Shown: positions 34,095 to 42,556 of the stretch, piece after piece | How positions within the stretch are numbered: position 1 is the first letter of the stretch | Layout: each line of letters begins with the position of its first letter | Source of the DNA: Ancylobacter sp. Lp-2 | Lineage (GTDB): Bacteria > Pseudomonadota > Alphaproteobacteria > Rhizobiales > Xanthobacteraceae | NCBI RefSeq assembly: GCF_020523795.1 | Contig: NZ_JAJALI010000003.1 | Span: forward strand, 372,001-436,000 | Direction: 5' to 3' | DNA: 64,000 nt | Notes under the pieces: model-generated | Database searches by the model: none | What the model was told of the DNA's origin: nothing | Seen by the model: only the letters and a program-made list of their open reading frames with translations | Program-made: the position numbers and the translations under genes

Positions 34095-35036
34095 ATGTTC
34101 ATCAAGACCATCGCTAGCGCCGGCCTCGCCCTGGCGCTTTCGTTCGCCCCAGCCGCGGCGGCCGACAAGCTCACCGTGCTGCTCGACTGGTACGTGAACC
34201 CCGACCATGCACCGCTGATCATCGCCAAGGAGAAGGGGTTCTTCGAGGCCCATGGCCTCGATGTCGAGCTGGTCGCGCCGGCCGATCCCTCCGCCCCGCC
34301 GCGCCTCGTCGCCGCCGGCCAGGCGGAAGTCGCGGTCAGCTACCAGCCGAACCTCTATCTGTCGGTAAAGGAAGGCCTGCCGCTGGTGCGCTTCGGCACG
34401 CTGGTCTCCACCCCGCTGACCGCGCTGGTGGCGCTGAAGGACGGCCCCGTGAAGTCGCTCGCCGATCTCAAGGGCAAGACGGTCGGCTTCTCGGTGGCCG
34501 GCTTCGAGGACGCGCTGCTCGGCACCATGCTCGCCGATGCCGGGCTGAAGCCCTCCGACGTCACCATGGTGAACGTCAACTTCGCGCTCTCGCCGGCGCT
34601 GGTCTCCGGCAAGGTCGACGCGGTGATCGGCGCCTATCGCAATTTCGAGCTCACCCAGATCAAGCTCGAAGGCAAGGAGGGCGTCGCCTTCTTCCCCGAG
34701 GAGCACGGCGTGCCGGTGTTCGACGAGTTGATCTACGTCACCCGCAAGGATCTCGTCGCCGATCCGCGCCTCAAGCGCTTCCTCGCCGCGGTGGAGGACG
34801 CCACCATCTATGTCCTCAACCACCCGGACGAAGCGTGGGGCGTGTTCGTGAAGGCCAACCCGAAGCTCGACGACGAGCTCAACCGCACCGCCTGGACCGA
34901 CACGCTGCGCCGCTTCGCCCATGCCCCGGCGGCGCTCGATGCCAACCGCTATGCCCGCTTCGGTAATTTCATGAAGGAACACGGGCTGATCGACACCGTC
35001 GAGCCGGTCGCCACCTACGCGCCCGTCCTGCCCTGA
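34095..35036 (+). CDS. thiY: ThiY-like HMP/formylaminopyrimidine-binding protein
   Basis: A 313-residue periplasmic binding protein of the NMT1/THI5-like family, with a signal peptide (MFIKTIASAGLALALSFAP, cleaved after AAAA near residue 23). The mature start DKLTVLLDWYVNPDHAPLII and AEVAVSYQPNLYLSVKEGLP are typical of ThiY, which delivers pyrimidine thiamine precursors. The TPP riboswitch upstream confirms the thiamine link. Cognate permease and ATPase are not adjacent; a candidate permease lies at 30903-31661. It is followed by a hairpin and an unrelated ClC gene. Confidence 0.92.
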   Translation: MFIKTIASAGLALALSFAPAAAADKLTVLLDWYVNPDHAPLIIAKEKGFFEAHGLDVELVAPADPSAPPRLVAAGQAEVAVSYQPNLYLSVKEGLPLVRFGTLVSTPLTALVALKDGPVKSLADLKGKTVGFSVAGFEDALLGTMLADAGLKPSDVTMVNVNFALSPALVSGKVDAVIGAYRNFELTQIKLEGKEGVAFFPEEHGVPVFDELIYVTRKDLVADPRLKRFLAAVEDATIYVLNHPDEAWGVFVKANPKLDDELNRTAWTDTLRRFAHAPAALDANRYARFGNFMKEHGLIDTVEPVATYAPVLP

Positions 35037-35059
35037 GGCGGGAGGCCGCGCACTCCCTC

Positions 35060-35090
35060 CTGCCGCGCGCGCAAGAACAGCGCGCGGCAG
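35060..35090 (+). terminator. Putative terminator after thiY
   Basis: Perfect 11-base stem (35060-35070 with 35080-35090, nine-base loop) 24 bases beyond the stop. No T-run follows, so it may be an mRNA-stabilising hairpin. Confidence 0.5.
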
Positions 35091-35212
35091 CGTCGGTCCG
35101 CGCCGCAAGTGCCTTGCCGAACCCGTAAAACCGCCGATTTGGTTCTTTCGGCCGCTGCCCCGCGATGCTACCCGTGCCGGGGGACCGACAGCGCGGGCGC
35201 AGGGGAGACGAG

Positions 35213-36637
35213 ATGGGCAATGGCGGTTATCACGCGGTAGCGATCGCCGTCGGCGTGGCGGTCGGCCTCGCCGGCGTCGCCTTCCATCTCGGCGTCGAGG
35301 AACTCACCGCCGCCTGGCCCGCGCTGCTGCGCGACACGCTCGACCTGTCCGGCACGGCGCTCTACGTCGCCGCCGCCCTCGTCGCCGCCGCCATGGCGGT
35401 GGCCTCGCTGTTCCTGGTGCGCCGCTTCGCGCCGGAGGCCGGCGGCTCCGGCGTGCCGGAGATCGAGGGCGCGATGGAGGGCCTGCGCCAGGTGCGCTGG
35501 AAGCGCGTGCTACCGGTGAAGTTCGTCGCCGGCCTGCTGTCGCTGTCCTCCGGCATGGTGCTCGGCCGCGAGGGCCCGACCATCCACATCGGCGCCTCCA
35601 TCGCCAAGGCGGCGGCCGATGTGACGAAGATGTCTTCCGAGGACATGCGCGGCCTACTCGCGGCCGGCGGCGCCGCCGGCCTCGCGGCCGCCTTCAACGC
35701 GCCGCTCGCCGCGGTGCTGTTCGTCATCGAGGAGACGCGGCGGCAGTTTCCCTACAGCGCCCGCACCTATGTCGGGGTCATCCTCGCCTCGCTCGCCAGC
35801 GCCATCGTCACCGCGCAGCTGACCGGCAACGTGCCCTATATGCTGCTGCCGGCCTCGGCGCTGCCGCATGGCGTACTGCCGGCCTTCCTGGCGCTCGGCC
35901 TGCTGCTGGGCGCGATCGGCGTCGGCTTCAACCGCACGCTGGTCTGGGCACTGGACCATGTGCGGAGCCTGGGGCTGGCCAGCTCGTTCTACCTGTTCCC
36001 ACTGATCATCGGCCTGATCGTCGGGCCGCTGATGTTCCTGCTGCCGGAGGCGACGCAGGGCGGCGAGGTGCTGGCCGTGCAGCTGGCGACGGAGAACCGC
36101 CCGCTCATGGTGCTGGCGGCCATCGTGCTCATCCGCTTCGTCATGACCATGGCGAGCTATTCCACCGGCGTCGCCGGCGGCATCTTCGCGCCGATCCTGG
36201 CGCTGGCCACCACCATCGGCCTCACCTTCGGCACCGGGCTGGAGACGTTGGTGGCTCTGCCCGAGAACACCCATGTCGCGCTCGCCATCGCGGCCATGGG
36301 CGGGCTGTTCGCCGCGACCATCGGCGCGCCGCTGGTCGGCATGGTGCTGGTGATGGAGCTCACCGGCGCCTATGGCATCCTGGTGCCGGTCATGCTCACC
36401 ACCATCGTCTCCAACATGGTGGCGCAGCGGCTCGGCGGCCGGCCGATCTACGAGATCCTGCTGGAGCGCACGCTGGCCATCGAGGCCGAGGGCCAGCCGG
36501 CCCCGCGGCGGCGGTTCCGGCTGCGCCGGCCGCGCAGCGACCTCACTGGCATGGCCGCCGCCCCTCTGCCCGCCGCCAATCTCCCGGCGCCCGGGATGAC
36601 GATCGCGGACGCGCCGGCCGCCAAGCCCGAGAACTGA
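35213..36637 (+). CDS. ClC-type chloride/proton exchanger
   Basis: A 474-residue inner-membrane ClC protein with about 12-16 membrane-embedded helices. The three anion-selectivity motifs are present: GGSGVPE, GREGP with the gating glutamate at Glu120, and AGGIFAPILA. Presence of the gating glutamate fits an exchanger (ClcA-like acid resistance) rather than an uncoupled channel; Tyr and internal Glu need alignment. ATG 35213 follows AGGGGAGACGAG. A C-terminal proline-rich tail of about 35 residues ends the protein. Convergent with the SbmA/BacA-like gene. Confidence 0.93.
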   Translation: MGNGGYHAVAIAVGVAVGLAGVAFHLGVEELTAAWPALLRDTLDLSGTALYVAAALVAAAMAVASLFLVRRFAPEAGGSGVPEIEGAMEGLRQVRWKRVLPVKFVAGLLSLSSGMVLGREGPTIHIGASIAKAAADVTKMSSEDMRGLLAAGGAAGLAAAFNAPLAAVLFVIEETRRQFPYSARTYVGVILASLASAIVTAQLTGNVPYMLLPASALPHGVLPAFLALGLLLGAIGVGFNRTLVWALDHVRSLGLASSFYLFPLIIGLIVGPLMFLLPEATQGGEVLAVQLATENRPLMVLAAIVLIRFVMTMASYSTGVAGGIFAPILALATTIGLTFGTGLETLVALPENTHVALAIAAMGGLFAATIGAPLVGMVLVMELTGAYGILVPVMLTTIVSNMVAQRLGGRPIYEILLERTLAIEAEGQPAPRRRFRLRRPRSDLTGMAAAPLPAANLPAPGMTIADAPAAKPEN

Positions 36638-36656
36638 GCGGGAAGGCGGAGCCGCC

Positions 36657-38405
36657 TCAGCCCGCCGCCACCAAGCGTCCCACGTCCTCAAGCCGGGCCG
36701 GACCGTCGGCAGTCGGCTCGAGTTCGAGATGGTGGCCATGCAGCGCGTGCAGGCTAGAACGGTGGCCGATGGACAGGATCGCCACCCCCGGCAACCACTG
36801 GCGCAGCACATGATAGAGCGCCGCCTCGCCCGCCTCGTCGAGCGCCGAGGTCGCCTCGTCGAGCAGCAGCACGTCCGGCTTGATCAAGAGCGCGCGGGCG
36901 ACGGCGAGCCGCTGCTGTTCGCCGCCCGACATAACCGAGGGCCACAGCGCCCGCTCGTCGAGCCGGCTGGCAAAGGCTGAGAGCCCGACCGCTTCCAGCA
37001 CCTCGCGCAACGCGGTGTCGTCGTGCTCGGCGAGCGGATCGGGATAGGCGAGCGCACCGCGCAGCGTCCCGACCGGCAGATAGGGCCGCTGCGGCAGCAC
37101 CAGCAGCCGCGCCTCCGGCGCCACCGCCACCGTGCCCGAGCCATAGGGCCAGATGCCGGCGATGGCGCGCAGCAGCGTCGACTTGCCGGTACCGGAAGGC
37201 CCGGTCAGCAGCACGCTCTCGCCACGGCCGATGGCGACGCCGCCGGCGGTCAGCAGCGCCCGCCCGTCCGGGAGGCGCACCTCCATGTCGTCGAGGGCGA
37301 GCATGGCGCCGCCGGTGGCCGGCCGGCGCAGATAGGCGTCGGCGGCGGCTTCAGTGCGGGCCTGGGCGATGTGATCCTCGAAGCCGATCAGACGGTCGAC
37401 CACCGCCTTCCACTCGGCCAGCGTCGAATAAGCGTTGATGAAGAAGGAGAACGAGCCCTGCACCTGCCCGAAGGCGGAGGCGGTCTGCATCAGCTGGCCG
37501 AGCTGGATCGCGCCGGAGAAATAGGCCGGCGCCACCACGATGAAGGGGAAGACGTTCGACAGCTGGCCATAGCCGGCGGTGAACCAGGTCAGCCGCTTCT
37601 GGGCGATCATCAGGCCCCAGTAATTGTGCACGACATGCGAGAAGCGCTCCAGCAGGCGGGCCCGCTCCACCTTCTCGCCCTCCATCAGCGCGATCTGCTC
37701 GCCATTCTCGCGCACGCGCACCAGGTCGACGCGGTAGTCGGCCTCGAAACGCTGCTGGTTGTAGTTCAGCAGCACCAGCACCCGGCCGATGAGGTGGGTG
37801 AGCCAGGTGCCGACCGCCGCATAGGCGAAGGCCGCCCAGACCAGATAGCCGGGAATGTCGATCTCATAGCCGAACAGCGGCAGATGGAAGTCGCCGGACA
37901 GGCCCCACAGGATCACCGCGAAGGACACCAGCGTCATCACCGCATTGAGGATGCCGATGAACAGGCTGATCGTGGTGCCGATATAGGAACGGATGTCCTC
38001 GGCGATACGCTGGTCGGGGTTGTCGGCGGTGTCGCCCTTGAGCCGCAGCCGGTAATGCGTCTGGTGGTCGAGCCAGGCCGAGAGATACTTCTCGGTCATC
38101 CAGGTGCGCCAGCGGATCTCCAGCCATTGCCGGAGGTAGATCTGGTAGACGGCGATGACGATCAGCACCGCGGCATAGAGGCCGAACAGCCAGAACTGGT
38201 GGACGAAGGCGGGATAGTCCTTCTCCTGGATCGCGTTGTAGAACGCGTTGTTCCACTGGTTGAGCAGCACGGTGCCGTAAACCCAGCCGACCTCCAGCGC
38301 CACCACGGCGGCGAGCAGGATGCCGCCCCGCCATTTGTCCTCGCCGCGAAAATAGGGGGTCGACAGCCGCCAGACGTCGGAGAGGAGGCTCAAAATCGCA
38401 CGCAC
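36657..38405 (-). CDS. SbmA/BacA-like ABC transporter (fused permease-ATPase)
   Basis: A 582-residue half-transporter. An N-terminal SbmA/BacA-like membrane domain (six helices, about 20-320) is fused to an ATPase domain with Walker [10 protein letters not shown], signature [15 protein letters not shown] and Walker [13 protein letters not shown]. Family members (BclA, YddA, Rv1819c) import peptides, B12-like compounds or antimicrobial peptides. The GTG at 38405 is preferred because CGGAGAC lies seven bases upstream; longer in-frame starts have no ribosome site. Substrate is unknown. It is convergent with the ClC gene and monocistronic. Confidence 0.88.
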   Translation of the reverse strand: MRAILSLLSDVWRLSTPYFRGEDKWRGGILLAAVVALEVGWVYGTVLLNQWNNAFYNAIQEKDYPAFVHQFWLFGLYAAVLIVIAVYQIYLRQWLEIRWRTWMTEKYLSAWLDHQTHYRLRLKGDTADNPDQRIAEDIRSYIGTTISLFIGILNAVMTLVSFAVILWGLSGDFHLPLFGYEIDIPGYLVWAAFAYAAVGTWLTHLIGRVLVLLNYNQQRFEADYRVDLVRVRENGEQIALMEGEKVERARLLERFSHVVHNYWGLMIAQKRLTWFTAGYGQLSNVFPFIVVAPAYFSGAIQLGQLMQTASAFGQVQGSFSFFINAYSTLAEWKAVVDRLIGFEDHIAQARTEAAADAYLRRPATGGAMLALDDMEVRLPDGRALLTAGGVAIGRGESVLLTGPSGTGKSTLLRAIAGIWPYGSGTVAVAPEARLLVLPQRPYLPVGTLRGALAYPDPLAEHDDTALREVLEAVGLSAFASRLDERALWPSVMSGGEQQRLAVARALLIKPDVLLLDEATSALDEAGEAALYHVLRQWLPGVAILSIGHRSSLHALHGHHLELEPTADGPARLEDVGRLVAAG

Positions 38406-38641
38406 GGTATGTCTCCGGCCGGTGGGAACGGGCAACGCCACCGGCGCCGCACGAAACAAGATATGCCGCAGCGATTGCCGCAAGTCATGCGGCAAGACTA
38501 GCGGAAGCAATCCCGGCGGGAGGATGGCGGAGACATTAAAGTTTGTTCAGGCCGCCTGACGCTGGGGCACGAACACAACCCGGCGTCGGCGCGAATACGA
38601 CGTGTGAATACGGCGCGCGCCGACAGGGCGCACATACGACA

Positions 38642-38669
38642 AGGGCGGCGCCCTTCCGGGTGCCGCCCT
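38642..38669 (-). terminator. Putative terminator
   Basis: Eleven-base stem with one G-T pair (38642-38652 with 38659-38669, loop CTTCCG), 50 bases beyond the stop of the small exported protein gene on the minus strand. Confidence 0.5.
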
Positions 38670-38718
38670 GATGGTCGTTACCGCTCCTGCGGAACGCCGC
38701 GCGTCACTGCGTGGCTGG

Positions 38719-38925
38719 TCACTGCGCCGGCTTGGCGGCTTTCGGGGCCTTCGAGGCGGGAGCCTGAGCCGGCTGCGCCGTGCCCTGCGGGGACTTCGTG
38801 ACCTGATGGAACGTATCCCACCACGCCTTGCGCTCTTCCTTGCTGCGGCCGGAAGCGGAGGCGGCGGTGATGCCGGCCATACCGATGCTGGCGATCAGGG
38901 CGGTGACGACGAAAACGCGATTCAT
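38719..38925 (-). CDS. Small exported lysine-rich protein
   Basis: A 68-residue protein: MNRVFVVTALIASIGMAGIT is a signal or anchor sequence, then SKEERKAWWDTFHQVTKS and a Pro/Ala/Lys-rich tail with repeated APASKAPKAAKP. No family is recognised. The start is set at the ATG before the hydrophobic segment. A cluster of palindromes immediately upstream suggests specific regulation. Confidence 0.6.
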   Translation of the reverse strand: MNRVFVVTALIASIGMAGITAASASGRSKEERKAWWDTFHQVTKSPQGTAQPAQAPASKAPKAAKPAQ

Positions 38926-38943
38926 TTGGGGTCTTCTCCTAGT

Positions 38944-39016
38944 TGCGACATGTCGCACGAGCGACATTGGCGTGCTTTCGGAGAAGGATTTATGTCGCTT
39001 ACGATCAGATCGTAAG
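38944..39016. promoter_or_regulatory. Palindrome cluster upstream of small gene
   Basis: A perfect 14-base palindrome TGCGACATGTCGCA lies at 38944-38957, a second TGTCGC/GCGACA inverted pair overlaps it at 38951-38966, another TGTCGC occurs at 38993, and a 19-base palindrome CTTACGATC-A-GATCGTAAG lies at 38998-39016. All sit within 95 bases upstream of the 68-residue gene's start, consistent with operator sites or an RNA stem near the promoter. Confidence 0.6.
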
Positions 39017-39179
39017 GGAACTTCACGCATGTCTGATCAGGCGAAAATGCAGGGAACCGAACGGTCTTCCGTCACATGACCTACCGGCCCTGAAAGCCGC
39101 TGCGTCAGGCGCCGGCGCCGGTTTTGCCGCCGGTTTCGGGCGGAGACACCGGCGGCGCTCCTCAGATGAACCGCGTTCT

Positions 39180-40001
39180 TCAGATGAACCGCTTGCGGAT
39201 ATTCTGGCTGATCACGTCGAGCAGCGAGACGGTGACGATCACGATGATCAGGATCGCCGCGGCCTGCGAGTAGAGGAAGCCGCGCATGGTCTCGTTGAAT
39301 ACCATGCCGATGCCGCCGCCGCCGACGATGCCGAGCACGGTCGCCGAGCGCACATTGGATTCGAAGCGGTAGAGCGTATAGGAGATCCACAGCGGCAGCA
39401 CCTGCGGCAGCACGCCATAGATCACTTCCTGCAGCCAGCTGCCGCCGGTGCCGCGAATGCCCTCAACCGGCGCCGGGTCGATCGCCTCGACCGCCTCGGA
39501 GAACAGCTTGGCGACCACGCCGGTGGTGTGGACGAACAGCGCCAGCACGCCGGCGAACGGGCCGAGGCCGACGGCGGCGATGAAGATCAGCGCGAAGACC
39601 AGCTCGTTGATGGCGCGGCAGGCGTCCATCACCCGGCGCACCGGGAAGGCGACCCAGCGCGGCACCACATTGTCGGCGCACAAAATGCCGAAGGGAATGC
39701 CGACGATCACCGCCAGCAGGGTGCCCCACACCGCGATGGCGAGCGTCTCGACCATCGAGTTGAAATAGACGTCCCAGTCGGTGAAGTCCGGGCGGAGGAA
39801 CTCCGAGCCCAGCGTCGCCATGTTGCCGGCGTCGGCAACCAGCTGCGCCGGGTTCATTTCCGCCTCGTACCAGCAGAACACCAGCACCACCACCGCGACG
39901 GCGGCGATGGCGAGGCGGGTCAGCCTTGTGGCGAGCGGCGTCACCGGCGGGGCCGGCAGCGCGGCAAGGGCGGAGCGATGGGCGGTATCGGCGGCGAGCA
40001 T
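39180..40001 (-). CDS. phnE: Phosphonate ABC transporter permease PhnE
   Basis: A 273-residue inner-membrane permease with about six helices and the PhnE-like segments [40 protein letters not shown] and [20 protein letters not shown]. It forms the membrane pore of the phosphonate (or phosphite/phosphate ester) importer with PhnC and PhnD, whose genes lie directly upstream in the order phnC-phnD-phnE. A 96-base spacer with small hairpins separates phnD from phnE. No C-P lyase genes follow in the window. Confidence 0.93.
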   Translation of the reverse strand: MLAADTAHRSALAALPAPPVTPLATRLTRLAIAAVAVVVLVFCWYEAEMNPAQLVADAGNMATLGSEFLRPDFTDWDVYFNSMVETLAIAVWGTLLAVIVGIPFGILCADNVVPRWVAFPVRRVMDACRAINELVFALIFIAAVGLGPFAGVLALFVHTTGVVAKLFSEAVEAIDPAPVEGIRGTGGSWLQEVIYGVLPQVLPLWISYTLYRFESNVRSATVLGIVGGGGIGMVFNETMRGFLYSQAAAILIIVIVTVSLLDVISQNIRKRFI

Positions 40002-40097
40002 GGGGCGTCCCTCTCAATCGAACGCCGTCCCCGGCGGACCGGAGACGGCGGCGAAGCCTGCATGGAAGCCGGGCGGGGCCCGGCCTCCGGCAACACA

Positions 40098-41099
40098 TCA
40101 CATGGCGGGCAGCTTCTTCTGCTGCGCGTCGAGCTCGGCGAGCTGGGCGTCGATCTTCTTTACCTCGGCGGCCTTCTCATCAGCCGACAGCTTGTCGTTG
40201 TTCTGGGCCTTCACCTTGGCCTTGAACAGCTCGAGCTGGCGGATCGGGATCAGCTGCGCGTCGGAGGAGGCGAGGAACGGACCCCAGCCGTCGGAGGTCT
40301 TGGCCAGCACCGCGCGGGCGTGCTCGATCTCTTCCGGGGTGCCGTTGCGGCCATAGGTCATGAAGAAGGTGTAGATCTTGGCCTTCAGATCGGCCGGCAG
40401 GTCCTTGCGCCACACGATCGGGTCGCCGGCGATCATCGGCGAGCGCCACACTTCCTTGATCTTCGCAGCTTCCGCCGGGCGGGTCTGCTGAAGGCGGGTC
40501 ATGTTCTCGGTGTTGTTGGTGGCGAAGTCGACCTGCTTGTTGGCGACCGCGAGCAGGTTGCCCTCATGGTTGCCGGTCACGACGCGCTTGTAGCACTTCT
40601 GCGGCTCGACATTGTTCAGCGCGAACACGTAGTAGCCCGGCACCAGGAAGCCCGAGGTGGAGTTCGGGTCGCCATTGCCGAAATTGTAGCCCTTGGAACA
40701 GTCGAGGATGTCCTTCAGGTTGTTGATGTCGCTGCGGTCGGCATTGGTGACGATCAGCGAGTAGTAACCCGAGGAACCGTCCGGCTTGGCGGTCTTCACG
40801 AAGACTTCGCCATTGGCGCGATCCACCGCTTCCATGGCCGACTTGTTGCCGTACCACGCCACGTCGACCTTCTTGAAGCGCATGCCCTCGATGACGCCGG
40901 CATAGTCACCGACGAAGAACGGCTTCACCGGCACGCCGATCGCCTTCTCCATGTCCTTCAGGAGCGGCTCGAAGCTCTTGGCGAGGTTGGCGGAGGACTC
41001 GGTGGAGATGAAGCCGAAGTTCAGCTCCTTGACTTCCTGCGCCGCCAGCGGGGCGGTGAGGCCGGCCAGCACGAGGCCGGCGGCGAGAATGCGCTTCAT
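40098..41099 (-). CDS. phnD: Phosphonate-binding protein PhnD
   Basis: A 333-residue periplasmic binding protein with a signal peptide (MKRILAAGLVLAGLTAPLAA). Motifs EVKELNFGFISTESSANLAK, DVAWYGNKSAME and NGDPNSTSGFLVPGYYVF are typical of PhnD. The Glu/Tyr/Ser/Thr residues of the last block contact the phosphonate group in relatives. The C-terminal 40 residues form a charged coiled helix. AGGAG precedes the start. It sits between phnC (14 bases upstream) and phnE. Confidence 0.94.
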   Translation of the reverse strand: MKRILAAGLVLAGLTAPLAAQEVKELNFGFISTESSANLAKSFEPLLKDMEKAIGVPVKPFFVGDYAGVIEGMRFKKVDVAWYGNKSAMEAVDRANGEVFVKTAKPDGSSGYYSLIVTNADRSDINNLKDILDCSKGYNFGNGDPNSTSGFLVPGYYVFALNNVEPQKCYKRVVTGNHEGNLLAVANKQVDFATNNTENMTRLQQTRPAEAAKIKEVWRSPMIAGDPIVWRKDLPADLKAKIYTFFMTYGRNGTPEEIEHARAVLAKTSDGWGPFLASSDAQLIPIRQLELFKAKVKAQNNDKLSADEKAAEVKKIDAQLAELDAQQKKLPAM

Positions 41100-41113
41100 G
41101 GTGTTCGCTCCTG

Positions 41114-41950
41114 TCAGGATACGGGTTCTGAAGAGACGGGCGCGAGCGGTTCGGCAGCGGGTACCGCGAACTGGCTCGGCAGGATCAGTTCCTCGGCGCT
41201 GGCGCCGTAGAGCTCGGTGAGGAAGGCCGCGGTGATGCGCGAGGCCGGGCCGTCGAACACGACGCGGCCGGCATTCATGGCGACCACCCGGTCGAAATAG
41301 GCGGTGGCGTAGTCGACCTGGTGCAGCGAGACGACCAGCGCGATGCCGTGGTCGCGGCTCATGGTCACCAGCGTGTCCATCACACGCTTGGCGGATTTCG
41401 GGTCCAGCGAGGCGATCGGCTCGTCGGCGAGCACCAGCTTGGCGCCCTGCACCAGCGCGCGGGCGATGGCGACGCGCTGCTGCTGGCCGCCGGAGAGTTG
41501 GCGCGCCTTCTTGGCGGCGTGCTGGGCGATGCCGACCTCGGCCAGCGCGGCGAGCGCGGTGCGCTTCTCGTCGGCGTTGAACAGGCCGAGCGTGCCGCGC
41601 AGCCCGCTGATGCGGCCGAGCACGCCGACCAGCACGTTGCTCATCACCGTCATCCGGCCGACCAGCGCGAATTGCTGGAAGACGAGGCCGATCTGCCGGC
41701 GGGCGCGCCGCACCTCGGAGGAAAGCTTGCCCTTGTCCTGCACGCCGACGCCGAAGGAGCGCACCGCGCCGCTGGTCGCGTCGGCCAAGGCGAGGCCGGA
41801 GGCGATACGGATCAGGGTCGACTTGCCGGAGCCGGAGGCGCCGATCAGCGCCACCCGCTCGCCCGGCTCGATGCGCAGCGAGACATTGTCGACGGCGCGC
41901 ATCGCGCCCCACGTCTTGCTTACACGGTCGAGTTCCAGCGCTGCCGCCAT
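41114..41950 (-). CDS. phnC: Phosphonate ABC transporter ATPase PhnC
   Basis: A 278-residue ATP-binding subunit: Walker A GASGSGKST (about 38-46), Q-loop FQQFALV, signature LSGGQQQRVAIARAL, Walker B LVLADEPIASLDP and H-loop SLHQVDYA. The GRMTVMSNVLVGVLGR segment is typical of PhnC. A C-terminal extension of about 30 residues is Ala/Pro-rich. First gene of the phnCDE operon, with a good Pho box 72 bases upstream of its start. Confidence 0.94.
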   Translation of the reverse strand: MAAALELDRVSKTWGAMRAVDNVSLRIEPGERVALIGASGSGKSTLIRIASGLALADATSGAVRSFGVGVQDKGKLSSEVRRARRQIGLVFQQFALVGRMTVMSNVLVGVLGRISGLRGTLGLFNADEKRTALAALAEVGIAQHAAKKARQLSGGQQQRVAIARALVQGAKLVLADEPIASLDPKSAKRVMDTLVTMSRDHGIALVVSLHQVDYATAYFDRVVAMNAGRVVFDGPASRITAAFLTELYGASAEELILPSQFAVPAAEPLAPVSSEPVS

Positions 41951-42021
41951 CGATTGTCCTCGTCGGCCATCAGGGTCGAGGAGGGCGTATCGGCGGCGGG
42001 TGACGCCGGCATGAATATGCA

Positions 42022-42039
42022 GTTACAGTTCCGTGACAC
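42022..42039 (-). promoter_or_regulatory. Pho box upstream of phnC
   Basis: On the minus strand the 18-base site reads GTGTCAC-GGAA-CTGTAAC, two CTGTCAT-like heptamers with a four-base spacer, the PhoB consensus arrangement. A partial third repeat (CGTGACG) precedes it. Phosphate-starvation induction of phnCDE is therefore expected. Confidence 0.75.
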
Positions 42040-42086
42040 TCCGTCACGATCTTCCGCAACGTCACTCCACTCGCCGGGCCTCACCG

Positions 42087-42551
42087 ATGATCTATTACGC
42101 CACGCTTCTGCTCACGATGGTCATCCTGCCCGTCGTCTCCATCGCCTCGGAGCTCGCCGGCAACGGCACGCTGATCGGCTTCTTCGCCATCGCGTCGAAA
42201 TGGTTCGTGTTCTGGGCGGTCGGCGTACGCCTGCTGCTGGCGGGCATCGCCCAGCTGGTGAAGCCCGGTTTCACCGCCAGCTCCATCCTCGGCGTCGACG
42301 ATGTGCGCGCGCATGTGCTGGTGCAGGAGCTCGGCTGCGCCAATCTCGCCATGGGCGCGGCGGGGCTCTTATCGCTGCTGATCACCAGCTGGGTGTTCCC
42401 GGTCGCCTTCATCGGCGGCGCCTTCCTCGGCCTCGCCGGGCTCAATCACATGCGCCGGCCGGAGCGGAACTTCCGCGAGAACATGGCGATGGCCAGCGAC
42501 CTCGTCGCCGCCTTCATCCTGTTCGCCGCCTTCATCATCGCGCAGTTCTAG
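42087..42551 (+). CDS. Four-helix membrane protein, DUF6790-like
   Basis: A 154-residue inner-membrane protein starting MIYYATLLLTMVILPVVSIA with four hydrophobic helices. VGVRLLLAGIAQLVKPGFTA and VLVQELGCANLAMGAAGLLS are the most conserved-looking parts and resemble DUF6790 family proteins. Function is unknown. It is divergent from phnC and could share the Pho box. The upstream in-frame ATG (42033) lies inside that Pho box, so it is unlikely to be the start. Confidence 0.65.
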   Translation: MIYYATLLLTMVILPVVSIASELAGNGTLIGFFAIASKWFVFWAVGVRLLLAGIAQLVKPGFTASSILGVDDVRAHVLVQELGCANLAMGAAGLLSLLITSWVFPVAFIGGAFLGLAGLNHMRRPERNFRENMAMASDLVAAFILFAAFIIAQF

Positions 42552-42556
42552 ACGCC

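Noticed and set aside
38943-41210. 755-codon open frame on the plus strand
   Set aside because: Antisense to phnE and phnD; His/Arg/Gly-rich shadow composition.
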